NCBI RefSeq assembly: GCF_001625215.2
Contig: NC_030386.2
Coordinates: 12,817,741-12,881,740, forward strand
Source of the DNA: Daucus carota subsp. sativus
Lineage: Eukaryota > Streptophyta > Magnoliopsida > Apiales > Apiaceae
Reading direction: 5' to 3'
DNA length: 64,000 nt
Numbering within the stretch: the first letter of the stretch is position 1; the number at the start of each line of letters is the position of its first letter. The position numbers were made by a program, and so were the translations under genes. Below are positions 11,901-36,003 of this stretch, in pieces. The notes below the pieces were generated by a model. It ran no database searches and was not told where the DNA came from. It saw only the letters and a program-made list of their open reading frames with translations.

Positions 11901-13327
11901 GATGTGGCGAATAGAGTACGGCTAGAGATGGTCTAGAAATTATGATATGGATAGATTGTGAAAGTGGAAAGATGAGATAGAGATGTGAGACTGGAGTCAG
12001 ATTTAAGGCAAGTATCCTAAACCCTTCTCTTGGATATATTGCAAATATTCTGATCCATTCCTTTGGTATTTGTTGCAAGAATTCGTACCTTTCTTTTCTT
12101 TATTTAAAAGTGCATGTATTCGGATCTATTCTTTTTATTCTTCAAGTTTCTAAAGAATTCCTGTTTTATTAATTAATTCGAAGTTCAGATTGTCATTGGA
12201 GCATGTGTTGCTCAGTGATAGTTAGAAATTAGAATGAATTGGGATCTTCTTGATTATTCAACCCGCCATTGTCATGCTGGTCTAGCAGGCTAAATTCAGT
12301 AAACTTAGCCGATAATGGAGGATACTGAATAGTTAGGGATTTCCTGAACTATGGTTTACGAAAGAATGGACGGTGATTTATGAAAAGATTATTATCAAAG
12401 TTTGATTTGAAATATTTCTGTTATTGATAATGATTGTGATTTTGTTCTGTTGATATACGTTGGTTTGTTGAATTGAATTAGAGAATTGGATTATTGTTTT
12501 TATATAAACCTGTGGACCAGATGAGTGGTCATGTTAGGCCAATGAGTGCCTTGGATCCAGTGATAGAGCATGGCGGGGCCTGCTCGGGGTTAGTGCGGAA
12601 CTGATCAGCTGCCTAACCTTGGTTTTAATTAAAATGTGATAGTCCAATTCAATAATTCTTTGCAAAGATTGAATTTCTCAGTTTAAATGCTGCAAGGTAT
12701 TGTAAATCATTCTATACAATACCATGAATTCATGAACTCAGGTTGAATCCTTTTATATCTTGAACTCGTGAACTTCTGTTATATCATTTCAGAATTATCA
12801 TTGTTTATTATTACTTGCTGAGCATTGTTGCTCACCCTTGCTATTCCTTTCTAACCATTTCAGAAAGGCTTAAAGATGAGATGATTGATTGAGATTGTGA
12901 ATAAGGCTAATGCTAGGCGAGGAGACAGAGTTGAGGATCCAGTGATCGAGGAGTGTTCAGGGAAGTTGATAAGGTTGGTGCTAGCTAGAGTTATGCTATG
13001 AAGATTCAGATGTAAGTCATGGCTGGAGTAGGTTGACAGTGATTCTTCTTATCGAAGATGATCTGATTTGGTAAGAGAAGTTGTGTAATATTAGTGGTGG
13101 ATTCTAATTTCAATATTGTAACCTGGATGCGATCCTGTTGTTTTAGGGGGTTCAAATGTTCTCTTTCAAATCTTTTATTATGGCTTTCAAGTTTGAATTT
13201 CAAGTTTTAAATCCTTTGACTTTTATTATCATTTCAAAAAAAAAAAAAAAAGGTTTTCAAGGGTGTTTTTAAAAGGTTTTGTGTGGTGACGTCAGAATCC
13301 AGGCCCCCGGATTCCTGGACCGTCACA
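8914..13327 (+). mobile_element. Solo LTR (4414 bp) of a long-LTR retrotransposon family
   Basis: It starts TGTAATGACCCGGATTTTTA and ends GGACCGTCACA, flanked by the 5-bp target duplication ATAGC (8909-8913 and 13328-13332). Start, end and length match the LTRs at 39093-43517 and 45029-49647 when those are read on the minus strand (start TGTAATGACCCGGATTTTTA, end GGCTGTCACA, 4425 bp). No second LTR, primer-binding site or interior is present, so it arose by LTR-LTR recombination. It is inserted inside the (TA)n-flanked element 8593-13696. Confidence 0.9.
9825..9835 (+). promoter_or_regulatory. Probable LTR TATA box
   Basis: ATATAAATAGT lies ~0.9 kb into the solo LTR, followed by a pyrimidine-rich stretch and an adenine-containing candidate start region. 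This matches a plant TATA consensus. Start site is not determined. Confidence 0.45.
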
Positions 13328-13552
13328 ATAGCAGCTAGATTAGCCGTCCGATCTTCCGGAGCTTTGCCTCGAGATTTGCGTCCGACATAATGATGATAAT
13401 CAGATATGACACTGAACGAAGGAAGAAGGGGGCTGCGGCTGGGGTGGGGGTGAGATAAAACTGAATAATCACTAAATGTAACTGTTCCGATCACTGATTT
13501 CTAGGCCGGAATCAATGGCAGTAAACGAAAATCATGATAGTGATCGAAGGAA

Positions 13553-13612
13553 GGCTGGGATGGGGTTCGGGCTGGGATGGGGTTCGGGCTGGGTGGGGAT
13601 GGGGCTCAGATA
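13553..13612 (+). repeat. G-rich tandem repeat
   Basis: GGCTGGGATGGGGTTCG is repeated about 2.5 times. The left half of the same element has a C-rich stretch (CCCCAA repeats at ~8797-8820). Confidence 0.7.
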
Positions 13613-13696
13613 AAACTGAATAATCATTAAATATAAATGTTTCAATCACTGGTTTCTAGTTTTTAGTTTAAGTTAGTTTGTAATGGAGTAAGCCCC

Positions 13697-17676
<3,980 letters not shown>

Positions 17677-17742
<66 letters not shown>
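17677..17742. repeat. (TA)33 microsatellite
   Basis: Pure TA tract at the right end of the 3.9-kb element. Confidence 0.95.
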
Positions 17743-17749
<7 letters not shown>

Positions 17750-18337
17750 TAATAATATGGAACCATGAGCGTAATTTGGTATTGGTAATTAATTATTAAA
17801 GTTTTTTAGTTTTATATAATTTATTCGAACCTAAATATATACAAATGAATAATTTTGATGTACGTTCAAGTAGATTAATTTTTGATATCTTTATAATTCA
17901 AACCGAAACAATTAGACATATTTATATTCGAATATGAGATATAATTTTGTGAATATGAAAATCTTAGTTCGAATCTAAATTAAATTAAACGAGTATCAAA
18001 GATTCACCGTACATAATTTTTTTTGAAAGAGACGTTACTCTTTCAAATATACCAAATAATCCGCGGTTACAAATCCGCACTTCGTCAAATTGATATTGTG
18101 CGTGTTTAGTCACCTCTCGTAAAAAATATATCTTTAAATTCTTTCAAAAAATACATCTTTTTATAGATATTTTCAGATATAATATCAAAGAATTGTTTCA
18201 TATTCTTTATTTTACAAAAAATAAAAATAAAAACTTATTTCAAAAGAAAAAACTCCAAAAATAAGCTATTATTTCCAAAAAATACCCATTCTCTTGTTAT
18301 TTGCACAAATAATAAAAATAAAATAAAAAAGGGGAAA
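17743..18337. other. Intergenic / putative promoter region of the GDH-like gene
   Basis: AT-rich DNA between the transposon block and the first transcribed region. No clear TATA box or other site was recognised; A-rich stretches precede 18338. Confidence 0.4.
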
Positions 18338-18442
18338 GTGTTTTTCTGTGTGTATTATTCGTTCGTTCTTGTGTTGTTTGCTTCTTCGATTCAACTCTTC
18401 GATCAACCAGCAACACACTGTATACGATACACAGAAAACCCT

Positions 18443-18616
18443 GTAAGTAATCTTCACTCTTTTTTCTGTTTCTTGCATAAAAATCCCATCTTTTTATCTG
18501 TATATATGTATTTTTTTTGTATTAGCCCATGTACCAAAACTTGAAGATTTTTGCTTGATACTCAATATTTTCGAAGTAGAATTCTTTTTAGTTGAATTGG
18601 GTGTTTAAATATGCAG
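18443..18616 (+). other. Putative 5'-UTR intron of the GDH-like gene
   Basis: GTAAGT donor after ACCCT and ATGCAG acceptor lie upstream of the first in-frame ATG (18687). A leader intron is inferred from these sites only. Confidence 0.45.
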
Positions 18617-18686
18617 AAAAACAATTGAACTTAGGATCTTGATTGAACTGTAATGCTGAATGTTGGTTCCACTTGGTGGTATAGAG

Positions 18687-26794
<8,108 letters not shown>

Positions 26795-27368
26795 TCATGG
26801 ATGCAGCTGCTGCATATCTTATACCCCACCAAATGCTCCTTGTTTCCGTCAGATAACCCTGCAAAGAGAGTATGGCGAATTGCTAATGTGAAGTTAAAGC
26901 AACATCATGAAGAGGAAAGTATGCAGATTCCCTTTGACTAGTGGGGATGAAGATGTTATGGTTACAAAACAATGGGATATTTATGTAAAAAAGTGTAAAA
27001 TAAGTGCCGCCCTGCTGACTAGGTTTTTTTTTTTTTAGATATGGTTACTGGTTAAGATGCATGCGCTTGCTGTATCATTAAGATAATTAAGATTTAGTGA
27101 CAAACTCCAGCATAGTTGTATGGAATTCTAGCTTCGTATAGGAGATTGGATATTAGTCAGGAGTTCAAATAAAATGTTCTACATTCACAGCTTTCAGACT
27201 GGAATGACTGTTGCTGTGCTTGTTTCCTGTTATTGACCATTTGAGCATCTTAATGCTTACTTGGAGTCTCAAAATTAAAGCGCAATATCTGTATGCTGCT
27301 TTTGTTGATTATGAACATGACATTATACATTAGTTTTAGTATGTATTTTAACACATTTGTAGCCTGTA
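26795..27368. other. 3' flank of the GDH-like gene
   Basis: Non-coding DNA after the stop codon, presumably 3' UTR for the first part. A T-run occurs at ~27026 and AATAAA near 27168 is a possible polyadenylation signal. No other gene seen. Confidence 0.4.
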
Positions 27369-28219
27369 GGGAAATTCCTATAAAATTATAGGTTGCTGAA
27401 CTATTTACGTTTTATTATCTAGGTCTTTGAATTAAAGATTCAGTTTTTTGTATCATTTAACTTTTCCCTTTTTTTTGAAGTAAGTCCTTCAATTAAAAAG
27501 ATTCTAACGGCGTTATAGTCCAAAAATTAAGGTTCTTGATGTTTGTATAGATCAAAGCAGTTTTGAAGGTGTTAGTGATACATTGAAGGTGTTAGTCATA
27601 TCCAAATTTGAAGTTCCAAGTAGTCAAATTGATCGTAAGAATTGGACCATAAATTTAGGGTTATTAAACAAATTTAGGAACCTAATTTTTTTTTAATTGG
27701 ACCTAGTTTGGGATAATTGATATCATATGAGTGTCGCTGGTGATCCAAACTTCAATTTGAATACTTTGAGCTTTAAATTTGGATATTATTAAACTTCAAT
27801 ATTCATCAATTATCCCAAACTAGATCCAATTCAAAAATTCATAAATTTAGATTCCTAAATTCGTTCAAGAATCCTATGGTCCAATTTTTATGATCAATTT
27901 GACTACTTGAACTTTAAGTTTAAATATCACTAACACTTTCAAAATTGCTTGCTTTGAGACTTGTGAACTCATTCGCTTTTTCTAAATTGATTTGATCCGT
28001 ATGAATTTAAGTTTTATAAATTGCTTTGATCCGTATGAACTTATATGTGAGGAACTCTAGTTTTCTAATTATAACACAGTTAGAATATTTTTATACGCTA
28101 AAAACTCTAGTTTTCTAATTATAACGAAATCTTTAGTTTTTAGTTCAAAGACATAGACAACAAAACGTTAATATACAATAAAATGTCAATAATTCCGAAC
28201 CTATAATATAATTTTCCCC
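27369..28219. mobile_element. Foldback / long inverted-repeat element (~850 bp)
   Basis: The ends GGGAAATT and AATTTTCCCC, followed inwards by ATTATAGGTT and its inverse, continue into arms of ~330-370 bp. Paired segments include CAAATTGATCGTAAGAATTGG / CAATTTTTATGATCAATTTG and TTTGGGATAATTGA / TCAATTATCCCAAA. The centre is ~60-80 bp near 27730-27800. No convincing target duplication was found. It lies between two convergent genes. Confidence 0.75.
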
Positions 28220-28708
28220 GGCATGAATATATTTTGAAAAGGAATTGATGATTGTAATTTACCTTTTTATTCATATATTCTCTCATTTACAGAAGAAGCT
28301 TGAAATACAATTCTAGTACTCACCGCCATTTTAGCTACGATGCAAAACAAACTAACCCCCTTTTCCGAGCAAGCCACAAGGGAAATCGAATTAAACCCTT
28401 GATTTAAAAAATTACAGGCCAAAATATTTTCCCTTATAAAGTTGAATAATTTCATGATAATTATATGTATTTACACGCCAATCTCATTTGACAAGATTCA
28501 AAACTATGCCGTAAATAAATCAACCAAATAAAACAACAAAACTAATCAACAAAGAAGGAAATGTATCACTTGGTATCTGTTGAAAGTACAGAGGCATTAA
28601 CAGGACACTGTTCAATCGCAGCATTCTATAAGTTGAGATAACATGCAGAGCCCATGCTTGGTTTCTCCAAATGAGGAGTGATACCCAGCAACATAACATT
28701 TTCAATTT
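28220..28708. other. 3' flank of the anoctamin-like gene
   Basis: Non-coding sequence between the foldback element and the minus-strand stop codon at 28709; likely includes its 3' UTR. Nothing else recognised. Confidence 0.4.
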
Positions 28709-31700
28709 TCACTCGGATTTCTGTTCAAGCCTTTTTTCACCAGAGATACTTTTGAGAAGTTGCTTAGAGTATATGTTCTGTGCTTGACTTGCATTGCTCA
28801 TCCGCCTTGCTTTAACCCAATCAGGCTCCTGTACAACCAAAGAAAGAAAATCAAATTAACATTCTTTCACCATCACTGTAATATTTTTGCCTGCAATTTT
28901 TAAAACCCGACACTTATGTAGATGGATGTCACTGAGATGATAATGATGTGTAAAGTATAGAATAGGATGAGTTTGCTCACCTCAGGCACTATGCGAGAGA
29001 ATCCAAATTTAATCATCAACAGTACATGTTCCATGATTAGTATTGCTGCGAGGCCAGGTGAGATATTCCACTCCCCCTCCCGATCAAATAAGCATATCAA
29101 AAGTACGCAGTTGGTGCATATAGACATTACTATGAGAAACTGAAATCCAGACATTGCCATATATCAAATTATGAACAAATCAGGCATCAAAACTATGACT
29201 CATAAGATATGAACTATATTTTAATCTTCTCTATATAATTGTGTAGAGTAAACATGAAAGAAGTTTCGGCCCAAGTCCTCATTGAATTACAAATCCTATC
29301 CTTATAAACACACATTCAGCCTACCCAGCAGCCGTACATTCTTGTTCACGACCTTTGGTACTCTTTTAAAAAATTCAACATCCGCAGGAATTCTGCTCTT
29401 TTTTCCAAATCATCAATTCCCCTTGTGTAAAACAATGATTATACCATGTTCAAAAAATTTACACGAAGTTTTTGGTTTAGAATTGCGTTCCCAACATATT
29501 TAAGGTCATTAAATTAAAGGGGTCCGTCCTGTCTCTGCTGAACCGTTAAAATTTGGCTAGCTATGTATAAGAATATGACTCGTTTCCATTTCAAATATCT
29601 GTTACTTTACCTCATGTCATGTATTTCTTTACATACCACCAAGTTCATGGGTCCAAACCTCTAACCAAAAAGAAAGAGAGATTTGTTTTCCTTACCAGAA
29701 TGCCATTCCTGGGTGTCGCATGGTATTACTAAGTTGTCTTTTACTTTTAATTGTTTAACAATTTCGATTGGTCTAGCTACAACCTTTCCAAATGAGATGA
29801 TCATAATCATTATTAAGTACATCTAACTTTAAAAACGTTTCTGTTTGGTGGAAGAAATCTACAATACCTGAAATATATTTAGCCAAGCACCAATTGTTGC
29901 ACCAGCACGAGGAATAGGCCTTCTTAGCATTACCAGGAGTTTCAGTGCATCTGCTCTTATTTCAGTAATGTTGTTCTTCAAAATTGAACCATGTAAAGTT
30001 TCCTGTTAAGTTATGTCATAGAACAAGTAATCCTAACCTTTCGGAAAGAAAACCACTACTTACCAAAGCAGCAAAGACAAATGCTGGAGGGAATGCGCAG
30101 CCAAACATCATGACCATCCCAAACTGCAGGGCCACCTCTAGTAAATCTGCACGTGGTTCGAATATGACTTGAATCATCAGCCTATCAGATATGGGTATTT
30201 TACAACCTAGGTTATTGATTGCTAATAACGTGGGTTTATTAATTTGTAATATTAATTTTCTGTGTTGAGAGTAATAGAGACAATATTACTGACAAATAGT
30301 TTATATCCTGCTTAAGCTGCATAACTGAATCATGAATGCAAGTAGTTTAAGAAGTAAGGCCACGGCAAATATGATTGAAATTCTATGACAAGATCTGTAG
30401 CTCTTCTTCATGTCTATTATGAGAGAGTTTATTATCTAGATGCAGGAATGTGCACATTACCATCAAAGACTCCATCTTCGAGTTCTTCGCCTATACTTGC
30501 ACAATAAGCAGGCTTCAGATACTCTTTCTCCACCCTTGATATGAATTGGGTCTTCTCAGTTGATGATCCTCTCTCACGTTTTCTTTTTCTTCACACATGA
30601 CAAAAAAAAAGTTACAAAACTACAGTCTCAGATAGCAGAGAAAATGAGTATTAAATAAGGCTTGCCTTATAGCTCTTTGCTTTCTGTAACGGTACTTCAT
30701 GTATGGTATAGAATTTTCCAAAAGATTTTGCAATACCTGAACAAAGTTTTCATCATCCGAGTATCTTGCAAGAAAGGGAAAACATATATATGGCAGAGAA
30801 AATAAATCTTACTTCAGATACAATCAGACGCTGAATTAGCACTTGGCGAAGGGTCACAAGATTTCGATGAAGAAGGGCATGATAGAAAATTCCTATATAC
30901 GACTGCATGAAATAAAGACCAAACACCTGCAAAAAAATGTGCATGCTTTCAGGTACCAAAATTGATGATCCCTACCACTACTTGATAGAATTTTTGCTAA
31001 TACCTTGTAAACAAGGCTGTCAGCTCGATATTCTTTATTCTCATTTTGTTCATGCATAATGAGTTTCACTGAAATTTTACCCCCAAATTTCGTAAAATAC
31101 TGGATGACACCAAGGTAAGCTGCAGTCAACAAAAACCTGCAAAACAAAGCTCTGTAACATTTTAACAAGTCCTCATATATAGCACCACAAAATATCTATT
31201 TTAATCCAAACAGAAGCACATGACCTTGTACTAGAGTTGCAGAGTGTGCCTCTGTCCATTTTGATCATAGCATGAAATGGAGCATATTTAGATATAGACT
31301 AGAAAAGGTAGATCGCAAAGGATGCAGAATACAAAGGTGTTCCAACTCAGCTTATATGTGTTTAAAGTTGTTCATACAACAGACAACATGGTATGCCAAA
31401 TGCTATAAAACCAAGGGGAAGAAAAAGAAAAAAAGGAGAACAGAGTATGCCTTTATCTTTTGTGCTGGTTTTAATATACATAAGGCCATAAGGGACATCA
31501 GACATCACACACTAATGAGCACGCAAGTTAGACAACTATGAAAGTTTCTAAGAGGTTAAAGATGTTGAACTTAAACCAGAAAAACAACAAACATAGAAAT
31601 CCTAAAATACTTTCATTACCATGGAGAGAGGATGTGAACAAGTGCAAAGGCAACATAGTTGTGCTTACTTCACAATATCAGTCTCGATAACTTCGTAGAG

Positions 31701-34700
31701 ATGCGCATATGCTAATTCAAATGGCAGCTGGAGACATATGATGCTCGTGATGATGATAACATCATTTCTTAATCTCCTCATACGTCCATTCCATTCCTCT
31801 CTTTGGAACATATCTTTCTCTTGTGGTTTAATTGTCCAATTATTTCCGTCTTCAAAAGAGGACTGAAGAGAAGTTCGTTCCATTTCTAAGAACTTACTTC
31901 TGGAGTCCCGAATTGAATAATTTACCTTCCACCTTAAAGAAGCCCCGCACATAAAAGATAAGAGTAGAAGAAAAGGGTAAGTACCACTAAGTTATATAGG
32001 AGTTACTACCACTAAACTATACAGAACTACCTGGCTAGCATAGCAGCATTTTTACGTCTCCAAAATTGGGAAAACAGTACGGCCCACAATATTGTGCTCA
32101 TAAAAAAAACTGGAAGGACCAGCCACTGGAATGATCTGATAAGTGATAACCCAAAAGTATGAATCAGATGGAAAAACAGAAACAAATTTGACAAATTTAA
32201 ACTCCTATACATATAGAAACACAAGTTTCCTTACCCAAAATCCACAAACTGCACAGTTAGGCCAAGGGCAGCAGGAAACAACATCCACCTCGTGTACATT
32301 CCAAGGAAAGCAAAATAGGTTGCTATCTGACATATCATTATGTTATAATCGGACTGGCAATGAGCTGTTTTTGCATGTAATGCTGGCCACTTACATCTTA
32401 CATCTAACTAAAAATAGCTTACCTTCATTCCAAAATATGAATATATCTCATCAATAGGCTGACATGTGAAGTCCCGCCAGTTCAATGCCCAACTTCTAAT
32501 AAGCTGCTTTCTCTTTGCTTCATCTGCAAAAACATTTATTATCACTAAAAAGTCCATGCAACTGCCAAGAAGACCAAGATATGTTCATCTGTTATACCGT
32601 GCAAAGGGAAAACCTCTTTAACAATGCCCAACGATTCTAACTTCCTCATTAGAGGTTCCATTGGCTCCCAGGAAATTTCCATCGATTCAGACCTTAAAGC
32701 TATACCAGCTTCACTCTTGTTTACCTAAATTCCAATGTGAAAGTGTTATGAGGGAAACATGTGAAAATTGAAATAAATAAGGTACATTAATCTAGACAGT
32801 ATTCCATCTGTTTAAAAATTGGAGTCCTTTCGCTAGCTAAAGAAAATTAAAAAAAAACTCTTAGTTAAAACAGTAATCTCAGGGATTACTAAAAGCATTT
32901 ATTAAGAAACAGCTCTCTTGTGAAAAACGTTTCAGTCCAAATCTTAATTAACTAAAAATTAATGAGGTAGGTCTTCCAGTAGAACTTATCACCAGCACTC
33001 AGAAGTTACATACAATCCCATATAATATGTGATGGTAACAACGGAAGCGTTCAAACCAACTGAACAATGCCCCATCAGGCTGTCTAGCAAATGCTTCGGC
33101 TTCCTCCCATTCAAATAGTACATCCACTCCTAATATCAAAATATAGTTACAAGATAAGGAGGCTTTCTTAAAGAGAAGAATATTCGCGGAATATTGGGGG
33201 GGGGGGGGGGGGGATAGCTAGGAATGAGTATTGGATAATAACCGATTCGAGTCTGTTTTTTTAGCTGTAACTCAGCTGCCGCCCTCCCTAGTACTTCCAC
33301 CGGAGCTGCTAACTGGAGAACATGGGCAATAATATATATCTTGTCACATGCCAGTCTTGCATAGAATGCGATATTAATTGGAAAAATGATAAAAGATCAA
33401 CAAAAGAAACTCTGTAGAACTCTAAACTTAAATATGTAATTGCTAACAGGGAAATTAGATAGATATGTTCCCAAAAATGACTACAACATGCAAAATTCTT
33501 AAATGCCTAGATTGTTTGTTTTTTTGCTAAATGAATTCCTAATTTTAGTTCTAAGCAAGGATAGTTGAAGCTACGTGGTAAATAAAGGAAAACTAAAATT
33601 CTGTAAATTTGACCAACATTTACTTTCTCTGATAGCAACCAAAGTTAATTTTCATGAGGGTAAGATTTAAAATGTAAGACTACTGCAGAATAAAACTACA
33701 CAACCTGAATATTTATTTCACAAACTGCACAAAACTAATACCACACTACTACAAAATTCTAAACATACCACTACCTATATAGTGGTAGCTATAACCACAA
33801 CATATAACTGCCTGCTAGTTCCAATCATAAACTACCCCTAGATAGTACAAGGTCTGCAGTTACAAATAACTGCTGCAGATTTTATTTTATTTAAAAGACG
33901 CCAGATTTGCAACAAGAAGTCACATAAGAATTTGGACTTAATAAACACACTTAAAACTAGCTGGCTATTTCAGCAGCTCATGAGGGTATGTCAGGAGATT
34001 AAATGAAGGAAAGGTGTTTTTGGCACACTTACTCCTTACATCACAAAGTACTCATGAAACAAAGGACATGGGTCTTCAATATCCATTTCTCCACACCTTA
34101 ACAATCTTCTCATTATACTAATTTTTTTTACTAAGGCCTAATTGCGTCAAAGCTTATACTACAATCTGTCTCTCTCAAACAGCCAGGAACACATTCGTAA
34201 ACCATAACACAGTCATCCCACTTCCTTTCTTCCTCAAACTCAGCAAATTGGATTAAAAATTTAACAGCTCTCATCATACACCTAGTCTCTTTACCCCCAA
34301 GGACTCGCAGTCGCAGACTTCACCTTTAACACATCAAATTATTCATATTGCAACGTAGCAGCAGAAACCAGAAACAATGTGACTGGCCTGAGAGCGCAGC
34401 ATTATAGTATCATATGGCAACATTACAGTCATACAAGAATCAATTCAAAGAGGCCTTTAGCTGCAAGCTTGTCGAGTAAATCGATACATAACAATTTCCA
34501 TCAAGTAGAAACATAGCAGTAACATATAAACAATAACCTTGACAAACCAAAAACCAGGAACCAACAAGAAAAATCAGGAACACACCTTGATGAATTCGTA
34601 TTGCATGCCAGTAACTCTATCAACAATGAAGCCAACTCTGTTAAACTCATCAACAAGAACTTCCACACAATCATACTTGTCATCACCTAATCTTCCAAAC

Positions 34701-34804
34701 CTTTTAGGAACCACCACACCTATTTCAAAATAGGTTTGCTCTTCCTCTAAATTGTTATCATAATTATTTTCTTTCATTTCAAAATCAGCAGAGCTATGGA
34801 CCAT
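28709..34804 (-). CDS. Anoctamin (TMEM16)-like membrane protein
   Basis: Sixteen exons, 5' to 3': 34586-34804, 33243-33312, 33014-33129, 32598-32724, 32423-32523, 32235-32326, 32031-32135, 31669-31932, 31004-31136, 30813-30926, 30666-30736, 30461-30588, 30064-30146, 29868-29975, 28981-29139, 28709-28828; total 2010 bp, 669 aa, close to the single Arabidopsis homologue At1g73020. The N-terminal cytosolic domain ([25 protein letters not shown]) precedes several hydrophobic helices. The TM7-TM8 hallmark is present: [33 protein letters not shown]. By family knowledge, the acids in this region bind Ca2+ in TMEM16 channels and scramblases. Here they read D and E (in DLLE), then E and D (in EIRAD). 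The intron after exon 11 appears to use a GC donor (AAG|GCAAGC). Role in plants is poorly defined; membrane transport or lipid scrambling is inferred. Confidence 0.93.
33197..33213 (+). repeat. Poly-G tract in anoctamin intron
   Basis: An uninterrupted run of about 17-19 G on the plus strand between exons 2 and 3. Confidence 0.85.
33313..34585 (-). other. Intron 1 of the anoctamin-like gene
   Basis: Donor GTGTGT after ATCAAG; acceptor CTCCAG before TTAGCAGC. About 1.27 kb with no recognisable insertion. Confidence 0.6.
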
Positions 34805-35407
34805 TTCACCAAAAGGGTCACCAAATATATGAAAATCTTGGAAAATGGGACATGGGGTCTCCTTGTTTCATCCTTCCGATCAACATAACAGGTTTAATTT
34901 TTGGATTATCATGAAACGTAAGAAAAGTTTAATTTAGGTGATGAAAACGTGGGATGGGCACCACTTTGAGATTGAAACAAGAACAAAGACAGGTGTTGGC
35001 TGTGTAGGAATTAGGGGAAGAGCTGTTACTCTAAGTTGTCAGCAGGCTGACACGTGGAATATCATTAACATCTAAAATAAAATATATTAATATCCGTTTC
35101 TTTTTCCTTGCTGCATGTTATTGAAATTGTTTACTCCTATGTCCAATATGAACGAAAACATTAGTAAATAAATTTAAAAATTTAGGTGCCTCGAAAATAC
35201 TACGATAGAGTGGTGAACACTGAGCTACGTAGTCAAGTAGAGCGAGGCACGGTTCCCTATGTATCATTGGGAGTTGTGGAGGCGAAGAGGGCTTGTGATT
35301 GCGAACCTATTGTCTCTGTTTTTCACCAGTACATGATGCTACAATATCAGGACATAATTCATCTGCACATTCAGGTTTGCAGGTCAAGCTAGAATCTAGA
35401 TACTACA
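34805..35407. other. Promoter region of the anoctamin-like gene
   Basis: Upstream non-coding DNA. A G-box lies ~250 bp before the start codon; short open frames here show no family resemblance. Confidence 0.45.
35051..35056. promoter_or_regulatory. G-box / ABRE-like CACGTG
   Basis: GACACGTGGA in the upstream region of the anoctamin-like gene matches the ACACGTGG core of ABRE/G-box elements bound by bZIP and bHLH factors. Function is inferred. Confidence 0.4.
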
Positions 35408-36003
35408 TACTCTCCGTCTCATCTCAAGAGTAATATTTGCACTTATGAAAAAGTGTATTTTAATGAAAAAATTGTAGGTTTAAAAAAAATAAAAAAATTG
35501 AAAGAGATGTAGATAAATTGATGGATTTACTAAAATGGATATAATATAGATAAAGTGGTGGACTAATTTTGCCTATTTTTGGAATGTATATAGGGCTGTT
35601 CGGGTGAGTTTAAAATACATGCTTTTTGTCTAAAATAAAAAAGTGAAGTAGGAGTCGGAAACAAGTTAAGACTTATAAATGATTAAACTGTTTGGGAAAT
35701 AAGCAGAAGTGCTGGAACAAAAACTAGTAATCCTAACCTCTTTTAAGTGCTTCTTGACTTTTCACACAAATAGTACGAATAAGTGTTTATAACTTATAAA
35801 TCCAAAGTCGGCTTATAATGGCCTGCCAAACGCCATCATAATTGGATGGACTTAAAAAAATGAAAAAAATTTGTAAGAAAAGAAGATAAATTGACGGAAT
35901 AACTGAATATAATATAAATAAAGTGGTGGACTAATTTTGCCTATTTTTAGAATGTATATAATTGGATGGACGTTCGAAAAATTGTGTAAAAGGAGTGAGA
36001 CAC
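35408..36003. mobile_element. Degenerate MITE cluster (Stowaway-like, interrupted)
   Basis: It begins TACTCTCCGTCTCATC and ends near GGAGTGAGACAC. A ~115-bp block (GATAAAGTGGTGGACTAATT, TTTGCCTATTTTT) occurs at ~35500-35592 and again at ~35880-35952. Between them, ~35594-35836 begins GGGCTGTTCGGG and ends CCTGCCAAACGCC, an end pair typical of small TIR MITEs. Confidence 0.5.

Larger units (their letters stand above)
8593..13696. mobile_element. (TA)n-flanked terminal-inverted-repeat element, split by a solo LTR
   Basis: The left end GGGAGATGATCAAATACAAAC and the reverse complement of the right end (GGGGCTTACTCCATTACAAAC) align imperfectly over ~60 bp. The shared core is ACAAAC, then CTAAAAACTA(G)AAAC, then a CACT/AGTGATT motif. 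Both ends abut TA tracts. Without the 4414-bp solo LTR plus one copy of its 5-bp target duplication, the element is only ~685 bp and carries no gene, so it is non-autonomous. Its interior has a C-rich stretch on the left and a G-rich tandem on the right. Rice Micron elements are a known precedent for elements sitting in TA microsatellites. The relation of this family to the FAR1/ULP element next door is inferred from the shared terminus. Confidence 0.65.

Noticed and set aside
35186..35392. 68-codon frame upstream of the anoctamin gene
   Set aside because: Non-ATG context, no recognisable family and no supporting splice structure.
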